From: Nematopogon swammerdamellus
Lineage: Eukaryota; Arthropoda; Insecta; Lepidoptera; Adelidae
DNA length: 64,000 bases
Direction: 5' to 3'
Assembly: GCA_946902875.1 (NCBI GenBank)
Contig: OX336345.1
Location: forward strand, 17,825,395-17,889,394
Every line of letters begins with the position of its first letter. Position 1 is the first letter of the stretch. Under the pieces are notes generated by a model that had not been told where the DNA came from, searched no databases, and saw nothing but the letters and a program-made list of their open reading frames with translations. Position numbers and translations under genes: made by a program. Positions 10,720 through 21,070 of the stretch are shown here, piece by piece.

Positions 10720-11175
10720 TTATTACATTAGGTTTATTTTATTCACGTTCCCTTACAGAGGCAAAAAATGTGTTCCATTAATAATATTAATGATACACAT
10801 TCTACAAATTATTTGTAGGATAATACGTCTTATTTTGTAATAATTAATGTAAATTAGGTGCCCAGCAGAAGACCTCAAGCGTATTTCGAGGGACAATTTA
10901 AATTCAAGTCGTGACAAAGTTATTTCCTAACTTCTGTTGTCACTAATTAAACTCTGCTGTACTCCAGTGAAGGCAAACACTAACCACGAGGTTCGTGACA
11001 TTTCACAACCTACATTATACGTACGTGCTGGTTGTAAGACTATATTTAGGTAGGTACTGGTAGGTGGATTTTAAATGACATTTTGAATATAATTGAAATA
11101 ATAGATTATATAAATAATAATAAATAAATAGGCCTGATGTTTTGTAGGATCGCTGTACCTATTCTAGGTTTCCTA
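10720..11175. other. AT-rich spacer
   Basis: No recognisable gene or repeat apart from short taa/ataa runs near 11115-11135. Confidence 0.35.
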
Positions 11176-11179
11176 GGGA

Positions 11180-11312
11180 GTGTGAAAGGTAGTTGGTAGT
11201 GAATGGATGAGAACAGCGGATAACAGCGTGTAGTGGCGTGCTTTGGGAGAGGCCTATGTCCAGCAGTGGACCGAGGCCTATGTCCAGCAGTGGACCGATA
11301 CGGGCTGATGAT
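11180..11312 (+). pseudogene. RTE-type LINE 3' fragment with internal duplication
   Basis: 'gtggcgtgctttgggagagg' and 'cctatgtccagcagtgga' encode the end of the usual RTE RT C-terminus (W R A L G E A Y V Q Q W in the frame). The 24-base unit 'gaggcctatgtccagcagtg' + gacc is tandemly duplicated here. Only the last residues and the start of the 3' tail (gatgatga) survive. Confidence 0.7.
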
Positions 11313-11865
11313 GAAAGCATATAAAGTAAAGACACATTTTTTTTTTCAAAATATTACCACTTTCTTCAGAGCTAAAATAAAAAGAGAGAGTTTTAAGTAA
11401 GGACGGTTCATATTGTTCTGCATAAAGCAGCTTAGTGAGCCTAGCTCGCTGCGTTCTGATCTAACAGGTGTCATAAATCGAGCGCATAAAATTACTAAAT
11501 CATTTTATTATACTTAATGGTTCTTACCCGTCTTGTGGTTTTCACTTTTTTCAGGATTGTATGCGCAAACGTGGGGTGCAAAGAGCACTTTGTCGTGTAA
11601 TCATGAAACATTATTTTTTTCAATATTATTTTATGGAAATCAAAAAATAAATTGCATAGTAATCTAAATAATTTCAGTTTTCGAAAGAAACTGTTCGAAA
11701 ATGCCGAAACTCGATTTTTTATTAAGAAAGTTAACTTCCGTCTCGTCTTAAGTTCGATACATTTTTCATTATTGCACGACAGAGCGCTGTTGTCACCCCA
11801 CCTCGCCGCATAAAATCATGAAAAACATGGAAACTTAAAGCCAGATATAAAAAAAATTTTACGTA

Positions 11866-12306
11866 TTCATACGGTAGCCTATAACTAAGCATACACCGTC
11901 TGTCTGTCTGTCCGTCTGTCCGTACGAGGACCGTATCTTTTGAAACTCAAATCAGTTTTTGAACGGTAATAGGTGGTCCCTTTACATTTTCAAAGAATTT
12001 GTGGTATTATATTGTAGCGAATATGCCAACAAATAATTAAAAAAAAAACAAATAGTAAAAAAACTATTAAGGGGGGTTAGCCTCATACAATTAAAATAAT
12101 ATGTGGAAGAGGCAGCGACATCTACCGAATGATCATTTAACTAAAATTTTAACTGCAAAATTATGTACCGAAATGTATGAAAACGGTCACCGATAGAATG
12201 CGTGAGTGTTTACTGAGGAGGTAAAACCACAAAATAAAAACCGGCCAATTACATGTTGGTATGGAACCCTCGGTGCGCGAGTACGACTCGCACTTGACCG
12301 GCTTTA
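11866..12306 (-). mobile_element. Interspersed 'ggttccgtac' element
   Basis: On the minus strand it starts 'gccggtcaagtgcgagtcgt' with 'gcgcaccgagggttccatac'. It ends with a gacagacagac tract and 'tatgcttagttataggctac'. AT-rich, non-coding interior. Same family as 3.72 and 7.69 kb. Confidence 0.65.
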
Positions 12307-12309
12307 TAT

Positions 12310-12744
12310 ATTATTTTTTTTGTAGCTTATGCGCTGAGGTGCTAATATTTTGCGGTCGATCTGGGACAACCTGTATATTTTCAAAATACCTAATACTATC
12401 ACATCGACGACGACGACACGCGACGACTGCAAGCAATTTGCTAACAAACTGTTTCCATTCCATATTATTAGCATCCTACTCACGCCATATTTAGTTTTCC
12501 GCCGGTGTCTATTCGCCTACACTACATTATAGCCTACGATCAGTACAGCCTTCCTCACGTAACTTCCTCTTACATAATGTGTACCAAAATTTTTTAAATG
12601 CTCTTTTTTTTTTTGTTATAAATATTTAATTATATTTTGTTTTTATGTATTTTGTTTTTTCTTTTATGTTTTCGGTTTTATTTTTAGTTATGTGATTAGG
12701 TAAACATATATTAACTAGGGTGAAACCTCTATAAACATATATTA
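12310..12744. other. Spacer, no gene recognised
   Basis: Contains a short cgacga-rich patch near 12400-12430 and AT-rich sequence after 12590. No coding family recognised. Confidence 0.35.
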
Positions 12745-13078
12745 CCGTGTGGGTTCGGTACTTAAAAATAATAGCCCCACTGCATCTCTCCCCGTGCATG
12801 TCGTAAAAGGCGACTAAGGGATAAGGACAAGATGCCGTGCTAAATGGCGACAGGATCGCCACCTCTCACCTTGGCACGGTACTTCCACCGAGTCATGCAG
12901 CAGGTGGGTCTTCGTGCCTTACTTGCTGCTTGATCGATTTAATCTTGTTTGAATACTTTGCGAAACGTGGTGGTCGGCGTTGTGCTGCAATTTACCAGAG
13001 TTCTTGCAGCACAACACCGATTACTCTGCTCACCCCGATTGTCGGGATTCAGCGTGTGTGATATGTATGTATGTATAT
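12745..13078 (+). mobile_element. SINE copy, head B and tail Z (reference copy)
   Basis: The most complete copy of this family. The head has 'gccccactgcatctctcccc' and 'tgtcgtaaaaggcgactaag'. The body has 'ctcaccttggcacggtactt', 'catgcagcaggtgggtcttc', 'aaacgtggtggtcggcgttg' and 'agcacaacaccgattactct'. The tail 'cagcgtgtgtgatatgt' runs into (atgt)n. The head is shared with tail-X SINEs on the minus strand at 13.7, 24.0, 40.7 and 57.1 kb. No clear A/B box pair is visible, so the origin of the head is unknown. Confidence 0.8.
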
Positions 13079-13086
13079 TAACTAGG

Positions 13087-13120
13087 ACCGGAGACTTCCC
13101 AATCCAGGGAAGTCTCCGGT
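13087..13120. repeat. 14-bp inverted repeat at a SINE junction
   Basis: 'accggagacttccc' (13087-13100) and 'gggaagtctccggt' (13107-13120) are exact mirrors around a 6-base loop. The right arm belongs to the tail-Y SINE body that follows. The left arm looks like an inverted copy made at insertion. Confidence 0.85.
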
Positions 13121-13216
13121 ATGGCACCTACCTTCTCCGAGGTGATATTGGCTGGTCGGAGTATGTACTTCTGCCCCTCCGACTTAGCCACCCATACCGG
13201 ATTACATAAAAAAATT
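13101..13216 (+). mobile_element. SINE tail-Y fragment, 5'-truncated
   Basis: 'caatccagggaagtctccgg' through 'gaggtgatattggctggtcg' to 'ggattacataaaaaaa' matches the 3' part of the 31.34 kb SINE. Head and 5' body are missing. Confidence 0.75.
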
Positions 13217-13407
13217 ATATATACATATAACAATACTTTGTATATACCTTTTTTGCAAATAAAAGCTTTGAGTTTCAGTTTGACATAGCGTCTCGGATCC
13301 CCACATGCCACGGTTTTGACGCATCTCGGACGCTTCTTCCACACGCATTATGTTCTTCACACGTGCTCGTCGGTTTCAGATATTATGTACAGTGCCCGTA
13401 TAATAAT

Positions 13408-13545
13408 ATAATGTACATCGACCTTTAGAATTAGACAATCCGGTTGTAGAGCGTCGTCTCTGTCGCACAGAGACGTGCGAGTTGGTGCGACAGAGACGAC
13501 GCTCTACAACCGGATTGTCTAATTCTAAAGGTCGATGTACATTAT
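13408..13545. repeat. Perfect hairpin, 61-bp arms, 16-nt loop
   Basis: Arms 13408-13468 and 13485-13545 match base for base. The arm starts ataatgtacatcgacc and ends tctgtcgcac, and the loop is 16 bases (13469-13484). Interrupted complementarity (gtacagt) continues outward to about 13387 and 13562. Perfect arms this long imply recent origin, repair from one arm, or selection. No gene overlaps it. Confidence 0.96.
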
Positions 13546-13706
13546 TTACTGCCGGATACTGTACTTGATAACTTCGGAGCACATGCTTGGTATAGGAATG
13601 TGCATTTATGGCGACAATTTCCGATAGTCCACTGACATTCGCTCAATAAATCTCTTTCGTATGTACTCTACTTCGTACTGTACTGTGTAGGTAGCTCATT
13701 CGTGAC

Positions 13707-14031
13707 TTTTTTTTTTTTTATGGAAACTGACACGGTTGGCTACATCACCTACAACATCCGTGATGTCAGCCCATAACACCGGGTGAACTTGGTGCCACGT
13801 CAGTGCTTCCCTTCGGTCGTGCCGGCTACACTGAACTGGACGGAAAACACAAACTATTAACATAGCCGTTTCGACCGACCTTTCATTCGGTGCGGTGGTA
13901 CCAACCCGGGCGGGTTAAACCCTACCACCTAGTAATATAAGAAGGGAGTCATATCCCTTAGTCGCCTATTACGACATACACGGGGAGAGATGCAGTGGGG
14001 CTATTCATTTAAAAGTACCGGCCCCACACGG
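13707..14031 (-). mobile_element. SINE copy, head B and tail X
   Basis: The minus strand reads 'gccggtacttttaaatgaat', 'gccccactgcatctctcccc', 'aaccctaccacc' (mirror), 'agttcagtgtagccggcacg' and ends 'gccaaccgtgtcagtttcca' plus A-run (poly-T at 13707-13719). It is nearly identical to the copies at 24.0, 40.7 and 57.1 kb, so the family was active fairly recently. Confidence 0.85.
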
Positions 14032-14214
14032 TACATATTGACTTATTTATTTATCATTGTTTTTACTCTAAGATTGGTTTTCTGTCGAAACTGAACGATT
14101 GACCCTGTTTCCCATAGCACAGGTAATCCTAAAATGGAAAACAGGGCTCCACTAGAAACTGCGCACAATGGTTAGAAATATATACGATCACGCTAAATAG
14201 CCTATGGGCTGAGC

Positions 14215-14341
14215 AGTATCAGACCAGAGACAGAGAGAATATAAGAGAAGCGATCGTTTATTATGATAAAATATTTGCGTTTAAATCGGATTTGCTATTA
14301 AACCGACTATACCGCGAGCGAAGCAGCGGGCAAACGCTAGT
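14215..14341 (+). mobile_element. Helitron-like 3' end
   Basis: 'gagaatataagagaagcgat' ... 'aaaccgactatac' ... 'cgcgagcgaagcagcgggca' ending ctagt. A GC-rich hairpin close to a terminal CTAG is the form of a non-autonomous Helitron 3' end. A related copy ends at 22.21 kb and part of one at 40.06-40.12 kb. The hairpin here carries a mutation. Confidence 0.5.
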
Positions 14342-14379
14342 ATTCTAGAGGCATGTTGCATGCTACACTTAGTTTTTTT

Positions 14380-14470
14380 TTTCAAGACGGAGGAAATGTC
14401 ATAGGTGGAGTTGCCACATAACAAATATGCTATGTAACACGGGCGAAGCCGCGGGCTAACGTTAAATTTG
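14380..14470 (+). repeat. Helitron-like 3' hairpin fragment
   Basis: 'cacgggcgaagccgcgggct' followed by aacgtta resembles the same terminal hairpin. Upstream sequence differs from the 14.2 kb copy. Confidence 0.4.
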
Positions 14471-14515
14471 TAGAGGAAAATACCATACTGATTGAAACCT
14501 CTATAATTATATATT

Positions 14516-14735
14516 GTTTATTGTTTATTTAGCCTCAATTGGCAGTACACTGCGCTCAGATTTGTCATATTTACATTGTAACATTCCGCCAGTTGGAATA
14601 TCACAACGATGAAAAACTGGCAAGAAACTTCACTGGAATTTTTTTCAATGTGCACTTAGTCTACTTTACAAAAGTATTCGCCACTGCCTTAACACGCATG
14701 TGTTGATTTATGTATGACAGATGCGGCAATTCATG
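14516..14735 (+). repeat. Interspersed repeat shared with 19.8-20.05 kb
   Basis: 'ttggcagtacactgcgctca', 'gatttgtcatatttacattg', 'aaacttcactggaatttttt' and 'caatgtgcacttagtctact' recur in reverse at 19.80-20.05 kb, with a partial relative at 59.65-59.77 kb. It is a non-coding element about 220-250 bases long. Confidence 0.7.
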
Positions 14736-14816
14736 ACAAAGTGAATTGTTTTTTATTTGAAATTGTATGAAGTTATATACCCACTACACTGCCGCATACT
14801 CGCAAAAGTAAAATGT

Positions 14817-14846
14817 TAGTAAGTGAGTAAATTTACTCACTTACTA
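14817..14846. repeat. 30-bp perfect palindrome
   Basis: 'tagtaagtgagtaaa' followed by its exact mirror, with no loop. Short, AT-rich and isolated. Confidence 0.9.
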
Positions 14847-15945
14847 TTGCTCAAAGTAATACCTACTTACATACCATATTTTACTGCCGTTACTATTTCC
14901 GAAGGTGTTGCCTATCTTTATACTTACAAAACGAAAAGTCAATTGGGTGAGTTGAGTGGTCGTTACGAAGAGAAAGGATATTTCCCGATCTATAGCAACG
15001 AACGCGTTTTATTTCACCCATAAATATAATATCTAATTTTTATGTCGCAAGTCCTTACTGAAATGCATTTTATCGACGATATCGCAGAGTTATTGGAAGA
15101 TTATTTCATTTTTATTATGGCAACTTTCTTAACAAATTGCTTGAACGTTCAGTCACGGTATTTAAGAGTTCTTAACCTTAATTAGGTACGTAGTTAATTA
15201 GGTAACTCCCGATAACCGGCTACAGCCGTCAGCCTCGGTAGCTGCTTTTAGCATTTTTAGCATTTTCTTTATTTAAAAAGTTTGCAATAACATAATATAT
15301 CTAACACTCTTCTAGAAGGTCATGCGACGTCAGGGAAAAAGCTCCGATTTGAATATTACGTATGAAGAGAAGTGACTTATGATCAATTTCTAAAAAAGTA
15401 TTTAACTTGAGCAAGGGACAATTATTAATGGATATAAAACTTCAGTTATAGCCGCGCCACATTGATTGTTTGTGTTGGAAAGACATTGACTTTGCTCGAT
15501 AGAAAAAAAAATTCTGACTGGAATGAATGCTGAATATTTTTTTAGGTATTTTTTCTTCTTCTTCATTTCTATAAATTGGCCTGCCTTACAAAGTCAAGAA
15601 ATACATTATTACACTCGCATCGTGCTTACAAATGTATTCCACGATTATTGTTACAATGGACACATTTTTTCATGACATAAGACCGAAAACAACAAATTTG
15701 GTGTTACGATGATATTTTCTGGCAGCTGTAAAGTAATATTTTTCTAAGGGTATGTTGTCGGTTTTAACGCGCATGTTGACTTGATCAAGTCTGGCACAAT
15801 TAGAGCGTCTGGTGAATTGACCACTGGTGTGGATAAAGATCTGACTGATGATAACGTTATAGCATGGAGCAAGGAAATACTGAAGTAGATAGAGCACCTA
15901 GGCTATACGGGGCGGCGACAGTTGTTAATTGTTGTTTATTTTTAT
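14847..15945. other. Spacer without recognised genes
   Basis: Unique-looking AT-rich sequence. Open frames are short and I recognise no family in them. Confidence 0.35.
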
Positions 15946-15949
15946 TATT

Positions 15950-16078
15950 TTTTTAGGATATTCGCCATAATAACGCATATTTTGTGAAAATTTAAACCTA
16001 TTACGTTTCAAAAGATCCAGTACTTTAAAGGTAGGACAGACAGACTGTCCTAATAAGGTCTTTAACGGAACCCTAAAA
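15950..16078 (+). repeat. Fragment of the 'ggttccgtac' element, 3' side
   Basis: 'ttctgtgaaaatttcaa'-like text (here attttgtgaaaatttaaac), 'ttacgtttcaaaagatccag', 'gacagacagactgtc' and 'aacggaaccctaa' match the 3' side of the family. Strongly diverged. Confidence 0.5.
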
Positions 16079-17460
16079 AAGCACAAAATTAAGCGAGACT
16101 GGATGGATATGCGCTGAGTGGTGTATCGAAAGATTTTATATTCCTCAAAGCTACCCGTTGTCAAGAATTCACGTTTGTTGTACCTTCTTACTTCTCACTT
16201 ACAATATAATACAAAAATACCTAAATAAAACAAACATATTTTATTTTGAGAGCATATTACTCAATCTAACAGTAAATATTAATGGTCATACCATAATACC
16301 TTATGTTATTAGCGTGAAATCATTTGTATGTGAATCTTCATTGCTCCATTGCCACAGGTCTAGGAAGCGGAAATCGTGCGCTTGCACACTGCCTTTCCAA
16401 CGCAACAAAAATGTCACATATCTCATTCTCTCCACATTCTATCTTCAACCTTAACATATTAATCATAGCGTCTACATTGGCTTGCCATTTTTTTTTAATT
16501 ATCTGACTTGGTATTCACAGGTTGAGACGTTGAACTAATTTGACAGATGTGGGATGACGAGGCTTCAGACAGTGAGCGATGCGGTTACATTGTCGGTAGA
16601 TGGCGCTCTACTTGCTGTTCTAAATGACGCTTGACATGACTGTGAGAACACCATTGTATAATTATTCATGTTGAACATATTAAGGCTCTTATGCTAATTT
16701 GCAATAAGACCGAAATTTCTTCAAATAAGTCTAGAGTTTAGGTCAAATGATAGAAATGTTGCAGAGGTGCCGGATTTAAGATTAATTTATAAACACTTGG
16801 CCGTGCGTTGTATTGTAACTAATGTTTTCATAGCACGTCATATTATTTGAGGAAGTGAATATAATTAGATTTCATGAGAAATTTTGATCTGTTAACAAAC
16901 TATTCTAGGCATCTATTGGTATTATAGTATGATAGGGGAGGGATTTACTAAACATATATTTCAGCCTCCAGGGCAACAAGTGCCGTACTCTACGTATATA
17001 TTTTAAATTACATAGATTATGATGACGAAAATTGTATCTACTCAAAGCCGCCTTGATGGTTATGCAGAACGAAATAAGTAAAGAAAGAAAATTTGATAAG
17101 AACAGAAGTGCTGGTTTTCTTTTCAGGCAGTTCTCATATTTTTCATCCTTTTCCTTTTTTTAAATAAAACCGTCGTAATAAAGTGCTTGAAATAATTAGA
17201 GAGGCCATCAGTCAATCCTCCAATTGAAGACTCCAAGGCAGTGGACTCCAGAAATTACACTGAATGAAGCCTGGAGCCACTAGGCTGCCAAGGATATGCC
17301 CATTAGCCCACAACACTCTCCATGTTGGGCGCCGCTACTGACAGTATCTAATGATGGACACGCTGAAGAAGCACTACATGATGCATTCAGAAACATATTC
17401 GAAAATGGCAAGAAAAACTAAACTTGAAGAGCTCACAAACCCACGGGAGACTAAACTTTT
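16079..17460. other. Spacer without recognised genes
   Basis: AT-rich; 'gtagatggcgctctac' near 16605 resembles a short motif common in repeats. No coding family recognised. Confidence 0.35.
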
Positions 17461-17461
17461 C

Positions 17462-17660
17462 CCAAAATCGTTAGAAGAGCTTGGACGTCGGACTGTCCAA
17501 TGCTTATATGAGAACCAGCGTTGCCGAGCTCCGCGGGCACCGGCTACCTATTACGGTTCAAAAGATACAGCCCTAAGATGAACGGACGAACCGACAAACA
17601 GACATACAGACGGCGTATACGGAAAGCTAAAATGTAAAAAACATTTAATGGAGGTCCCTT
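17462..17660 (+). repeat. Chimeric repeat: MITE end joined to 'ggttccgtac' tail
   Basis: The first ~80 bases ('gttggacgtcgga'-like, 'ccaatgcttatatgagaacc', 'cgccgagctccgcggg'-like) match the left part of the 7.07 kb MITE. They join 'ctacctattacggttcaaaa' and a cagacagac tract of the other family. The junction near 17545 is a recombination or nested-insertion breakpoint. Confidence 0.55.
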
Positions 17661-17739
17661 TACAAGAAAAGTGTTTTTTTTTCAACGTATTTTAGTTTTT
17701 CCTCTATCGTAAAAACGGTAATACGGTAACCGTAACGGT

Positions 17740-18010
17740 AGTGTATATTAGAATTACCAGGGGTTCTCAACTTCTTTAGGTTCCGTGCCTCTATACCGTA
17801 CCGTAGGTGAAAGCGGGAACCTAATTGTGTGATCATTCGTCCGTCCGACTGTCTGTCACAGTGTTTCTTGCTACGGCCAACCGTTTAGAAGTTTTGTTCT
17901 AAACCAGCGGTTCCCAAATATTGGTGCGCGTACCCCCAGGGGTACGCAGACTCAAGAGAATGGGTACGCGTGGCCTCACTTAATGGCCACGTTTACCTCT
18001 ACAATCTTAT
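17740..18010 (+). repeat. Duplicated segment with nested hAT-type left ends, copy 1
   Basis: Nearly identical to 19400-19669, including 18 bases before the apparent terminal repeat 'caggggttctcaact' (17758) and the internal 'cagcggttcccaaat' end (17905). Only a few substitutions and one extra c separate the copies. Beyond 18010 the copies diverge completely, so this copy is truncated inside the inner element. Confidence 0.85.
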
Positions 18011-18082
18011 ACAAGCGTCAAAATCGGTGTGAGTATAGTGCAAACTCTAAAGTAAAAGAACAAAATCTACCAATGCGTTGTG

Positions 18083-18130
18083 GTACGGAACCCTCAGTGC
18101 GCGAGTCCGACTCGCACTTGGCCGGTTTTC
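18083..18130 (-). repeat. 'ggttccgtac' element, 5' end only
   Basis: Mirror of 'ggccaagtgcgagtcggact' and 'gcgcactgagggttccgtac'. No matching 3' end directly upstream, so it is a truncated copy. Confidence 0.6.
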
Positions 18131-18780
18131 AATATACATTTTATTTTCTTGTAAATAAATTAAATATCACCTACGTTTTCGTATCCAGAAGTAAAAAAAA
18201 GAGCTTGCCAGTATCCGAGCCTAAGGTTAAATAATACTATGTACATCTAAACACGGAATAAATCTATGGTAAAACCACTAAGATCAGATCAATTGAGAAC
18301 ATTGAACTGACAAGAGGCATTCTCATCGTTTTAGCTCGCCCGTTCCGAGTGAGTCATGCATTGCACAAACATAAGGTATATTCGCAAGGAAATCTATATC
18401 TAGAGAGGGCATACAAACATTATGAGTGCAGCAAAGGCCCTCTCAGAGGTGTGTCAGGGCCGCCGCCGTGGCAAGTGGAGATGTAATAAATTAGACGACG
18501 ACGTTTTTGTCCACCTTATAGCTGACATGGCACATCTCTGACCGTGGTTTCGCGAATCTACATGTTTCTCTCAGATGACATTATCATATATACATAAATA
18601 TACATATTAGTATAGCTTTTCTTTAACTAATAATATGTACTAGCACGCATTATTAATATGTAAGTATTCTTAGGATTAATTATTTTATTTTTAATTTAAA
18701 TTTTAAGAGCATTATATTCTAGACTAGAGAAACTAATTAATGACATTGTTTTAAATCAAATCAGCTTTACTCACGGTTCC
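18131..18780. other. Spacer without recognised genes
   Basis: Bases 18480-18560 share a weak motif ('ccttatagctgacatggc') with 6500-6560. Otherwise AT-rich and unremarkable. Confidence 0.35.
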
Positions 18781-18788
18781 ACTCCGAG

Positions 18789-18913
18789 CTATGTGGCTCT
18801 ACGTTTCTGGCCAAGCGTATGGCCCATCATCATGAGCTCTGCCAACCGTCGCCCTAGGCAGAGTGCTCATGAAGATGGGCCATACGCTTGGCCCGAAACG
18901 TCGAGCCACATAG
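18789..18913. repeat. Imperfect inverted repeat, ~55-bp arms
   Basis: 'ctatgtggctctacgtttct' ... 'ccaagcgtatggcccatc' is mirrored by 'gatgggccatacgcttgg' ... 'aaacgtcgagccacatag' around a ~13-base loop. Several mismatches suggest an older foldback element than the 13.4 kb hairpin. Confidence 0.85.
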
Positions 18914-19164
18914 GGTACATGCCGACCAAAAGTTGGTAACACGGTAAAGTGTAGGTAATGACAATGTCGTGTCTGCATATTTAGTTCTATGCACCTTCAG
19001 ATATCTGCATATTTACAATAGCCAATACAATAACGGCAATATAACGGTAATCAAATAGCACAACTATAATTCACCAGGTATCATTATTTTGTTTGCATGT
19101 CCGTTTTACGCATTGTCGTGTGCGGTCGTTCACTCGATTTTGTGCGAATTGAGTGGGTCAGCTA

Positions 19165-19250
19165 TCCTAATAAAGCTAAGTTTCTACGGGCGGCCGGCGA
19201 CCGGTGGCGGGCAGCGACCGGCGACCGAGACGCGACCGTGTAACGTACGT
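19165..19250. repeat. GC-rich repeat block
   Basis: 'tttctacgggcggccggcga' followed by repeated gcgaccgg units. Sharp GC contrast to both sides. Probably the end of an unidentified non-autonomous element. Confidence 0.4.
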
Positions 19251-19564
19251 CAATGTATGAATATCCTTATAACTCGAGAACCACTTTATCGATTTACATA
19301 CGGTTAACACTGTTACATTCTGTCACTTCTCATGAAGATGATTCACAGGTCCGCACTTTGAACCAAAAGTCACGCGAAGCGAAGCCGCGGGTAAAAGCAA
19401 GTGTATATTAGAATTACCAGGGGTTCTCAACTTCTTTAGGTTCCGTACCTCTATACCGTACCGTAGGTGAAACCGGGAACCTAATTGTGTGATCATTCGT
19501 CCGTCCGACTGTCTGTCACAGGGTTTCTTGCTACGGCCAACCGTTTAGAAGTTTTGTTCTAAAC

Positions 19565-20204
19565 CAGCGGTTCCCAAATATTGGTGCGCGTACCCCAGGG
19601 GTACGCAGACTCAAGAGAATGGGTACGCGTGGCCTCACTTAATGGCCACGTTTACCTCTACAATCTTATGTAAAGAGAGCGGTGCCCACTTATATAATTC
19701 ATTAATGAAAATTATCTCAACTGATGAATGGTTGATTTGAACCTATTTCTTATCTCAATTATCTCATCTCGATTTGGATCTATTTCTTATTATATTAGTA
19801 CCAGTAGTATAGTAAAAAGGTTTTCATTTTGTCATAAATCAGCACATGCGTGTCTAGGCAGTGGCAAATATTTTTATAGAGTAGACTAAGTGTACATTGA
19901 AAAAAATTCCAGTGAAGTTTCTTGTCAGTTCTTCTTCCCTGTGATAATCGAACTGGCGGAATATTACAATGTAAATATGACAAATCTGAGCGCAGTGTAC
20001 TGCCAATAGATGCTAAATAAACAATAACCAATAAATAAACTATTGTGATTACTACGTAAATATTACAATCTAATAAATTACTGATACGATGGATAAAAAA
20101 CAACCCTATGAAAATTCTCTTATTTAAACATTTTACTCAGTCAGGGAGGGGTACATGGAAACATCGCTAAGGGGTATCTATTAAAAAATAATTGGGAACC
20201 GCTG
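19565..20204 (+). mobile_element. Inner hAT-type non-autonomous element
   Basis: Left end 'cagcggttcccaaatattgg'; right end reads 'cagcggttcccaattatttt' on the minus strand. The flanking 8-mers ttctaaac (19557-19564) and tttcaaac (20205-20212) agree at 6 of 8, consistent with an aged 8-bp hAT duplication. It carries a reversed copy of the 14.5 kb repeat at 19.80-20.05 kb. No coding sequence. Confidence 0.75.
19800..20050 (-). repeat. Interspersed repeat shared with 14.5 kb
   Basis: Reverse copy of 14.52-14.74 kb, identifiable by 'gacaaatctgagcgcagtgt' and 'agtagactaagtgtacattg'. Its location inside the inner hAT-type element shows a third layer of nesting. Confidence 0.75.
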
Positions 20205-20503
20205 TTTCAAACGGTTGGTCGTATACTAAGTTGAAATTTTGTACGAAATTAGAGAATATAATTTTGCATAACTCTAGCAAGAAGATATTTTCAAAATGTA
20301 TTAAATTTACTGAACAAGTGTGAAAAGTTCTGGAAAATCGCTTAATGAACTATTGCAAAGGACGAACGGCGCGTCAAACTGTCTCTAAACTTCACGCCGA
20401 GTTATGTGTGACAAAATTAAAGGATAACTTGAACAGGATATTTTTATTTTACAATCTTCCCGCAATCGTGAGTACTCACAGACGCAAAGATTGGAGACCC
20501 CTG

Positions 20504-21070
20504 GCCTAGATTATCACTTCCCGGTGTTACTATGCGTGTATCAAGACTTGTTTCAATGTCGACGACTTTACCATTCACGGTAATATTTTTTATAGTATCT
20601 ATCTTTATTTATTATGCTAGATAGTATGTAGATTCTCTTTGTCTTTGCGTTAGAAGCTTTTATTCTTTCTTTATTCATAAAATCTGAAATCAAATAAAAA
20701 AACGTTTACTGCACATACCATAGTATAGTACATAAAATAGCACCTAATGCCTGTGACATATTCTACCAGTCTGCCCTTTTAAACATTTATCTATATTAAG
20801 GTAAGTGCACCAAAAGATAGTCATGCATGATGATAAACGAATATATAAATAATAATAATAAAATAAAAATCAATTTTATTTTTATTTTTGATTGTTTTTA
20901 TATTAATTTTGTATATCCGTATGGATACGGAACCGCTATTTTGAAATTTCGAAAGGCGAATATGAGTGGCAAACTCATCATAATTTAGGATCGCCTTGCA
21001 TGTCGCCCTTTCCAGTACGCTTCCCGCAGTAATGACGGCGCATTGTCACCTGTCACTTTGCCGCGCGGTA
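20504..21070. other. Spacer before the 137-bp array
   Basis: AT-rich to about 20900. 'atacggaacc' near 20927 is a scrap of the common repeat. Bases 21000-21070 are GC-richer and lead into the tandem array. No gene. Confidence 0.35.

Larger units (their letters stand above)
19418..20503 (+). mobile_element. Outer hAT-type element, interrupted by a second one
   Basis: Left end 'caggggttctcaacttcttt' at 19418; right end reads 'caggggtctccaatctttgc' on the minus strand, ending at 20503. Such CAG...TCTCAA ends are typical of hAT transposons. The 8 bases on either side do not match, so target duplication is unproven. There is no transposase frame. The interior is interrupted at 19565-20204 by another element. 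Confidence 0.6.
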
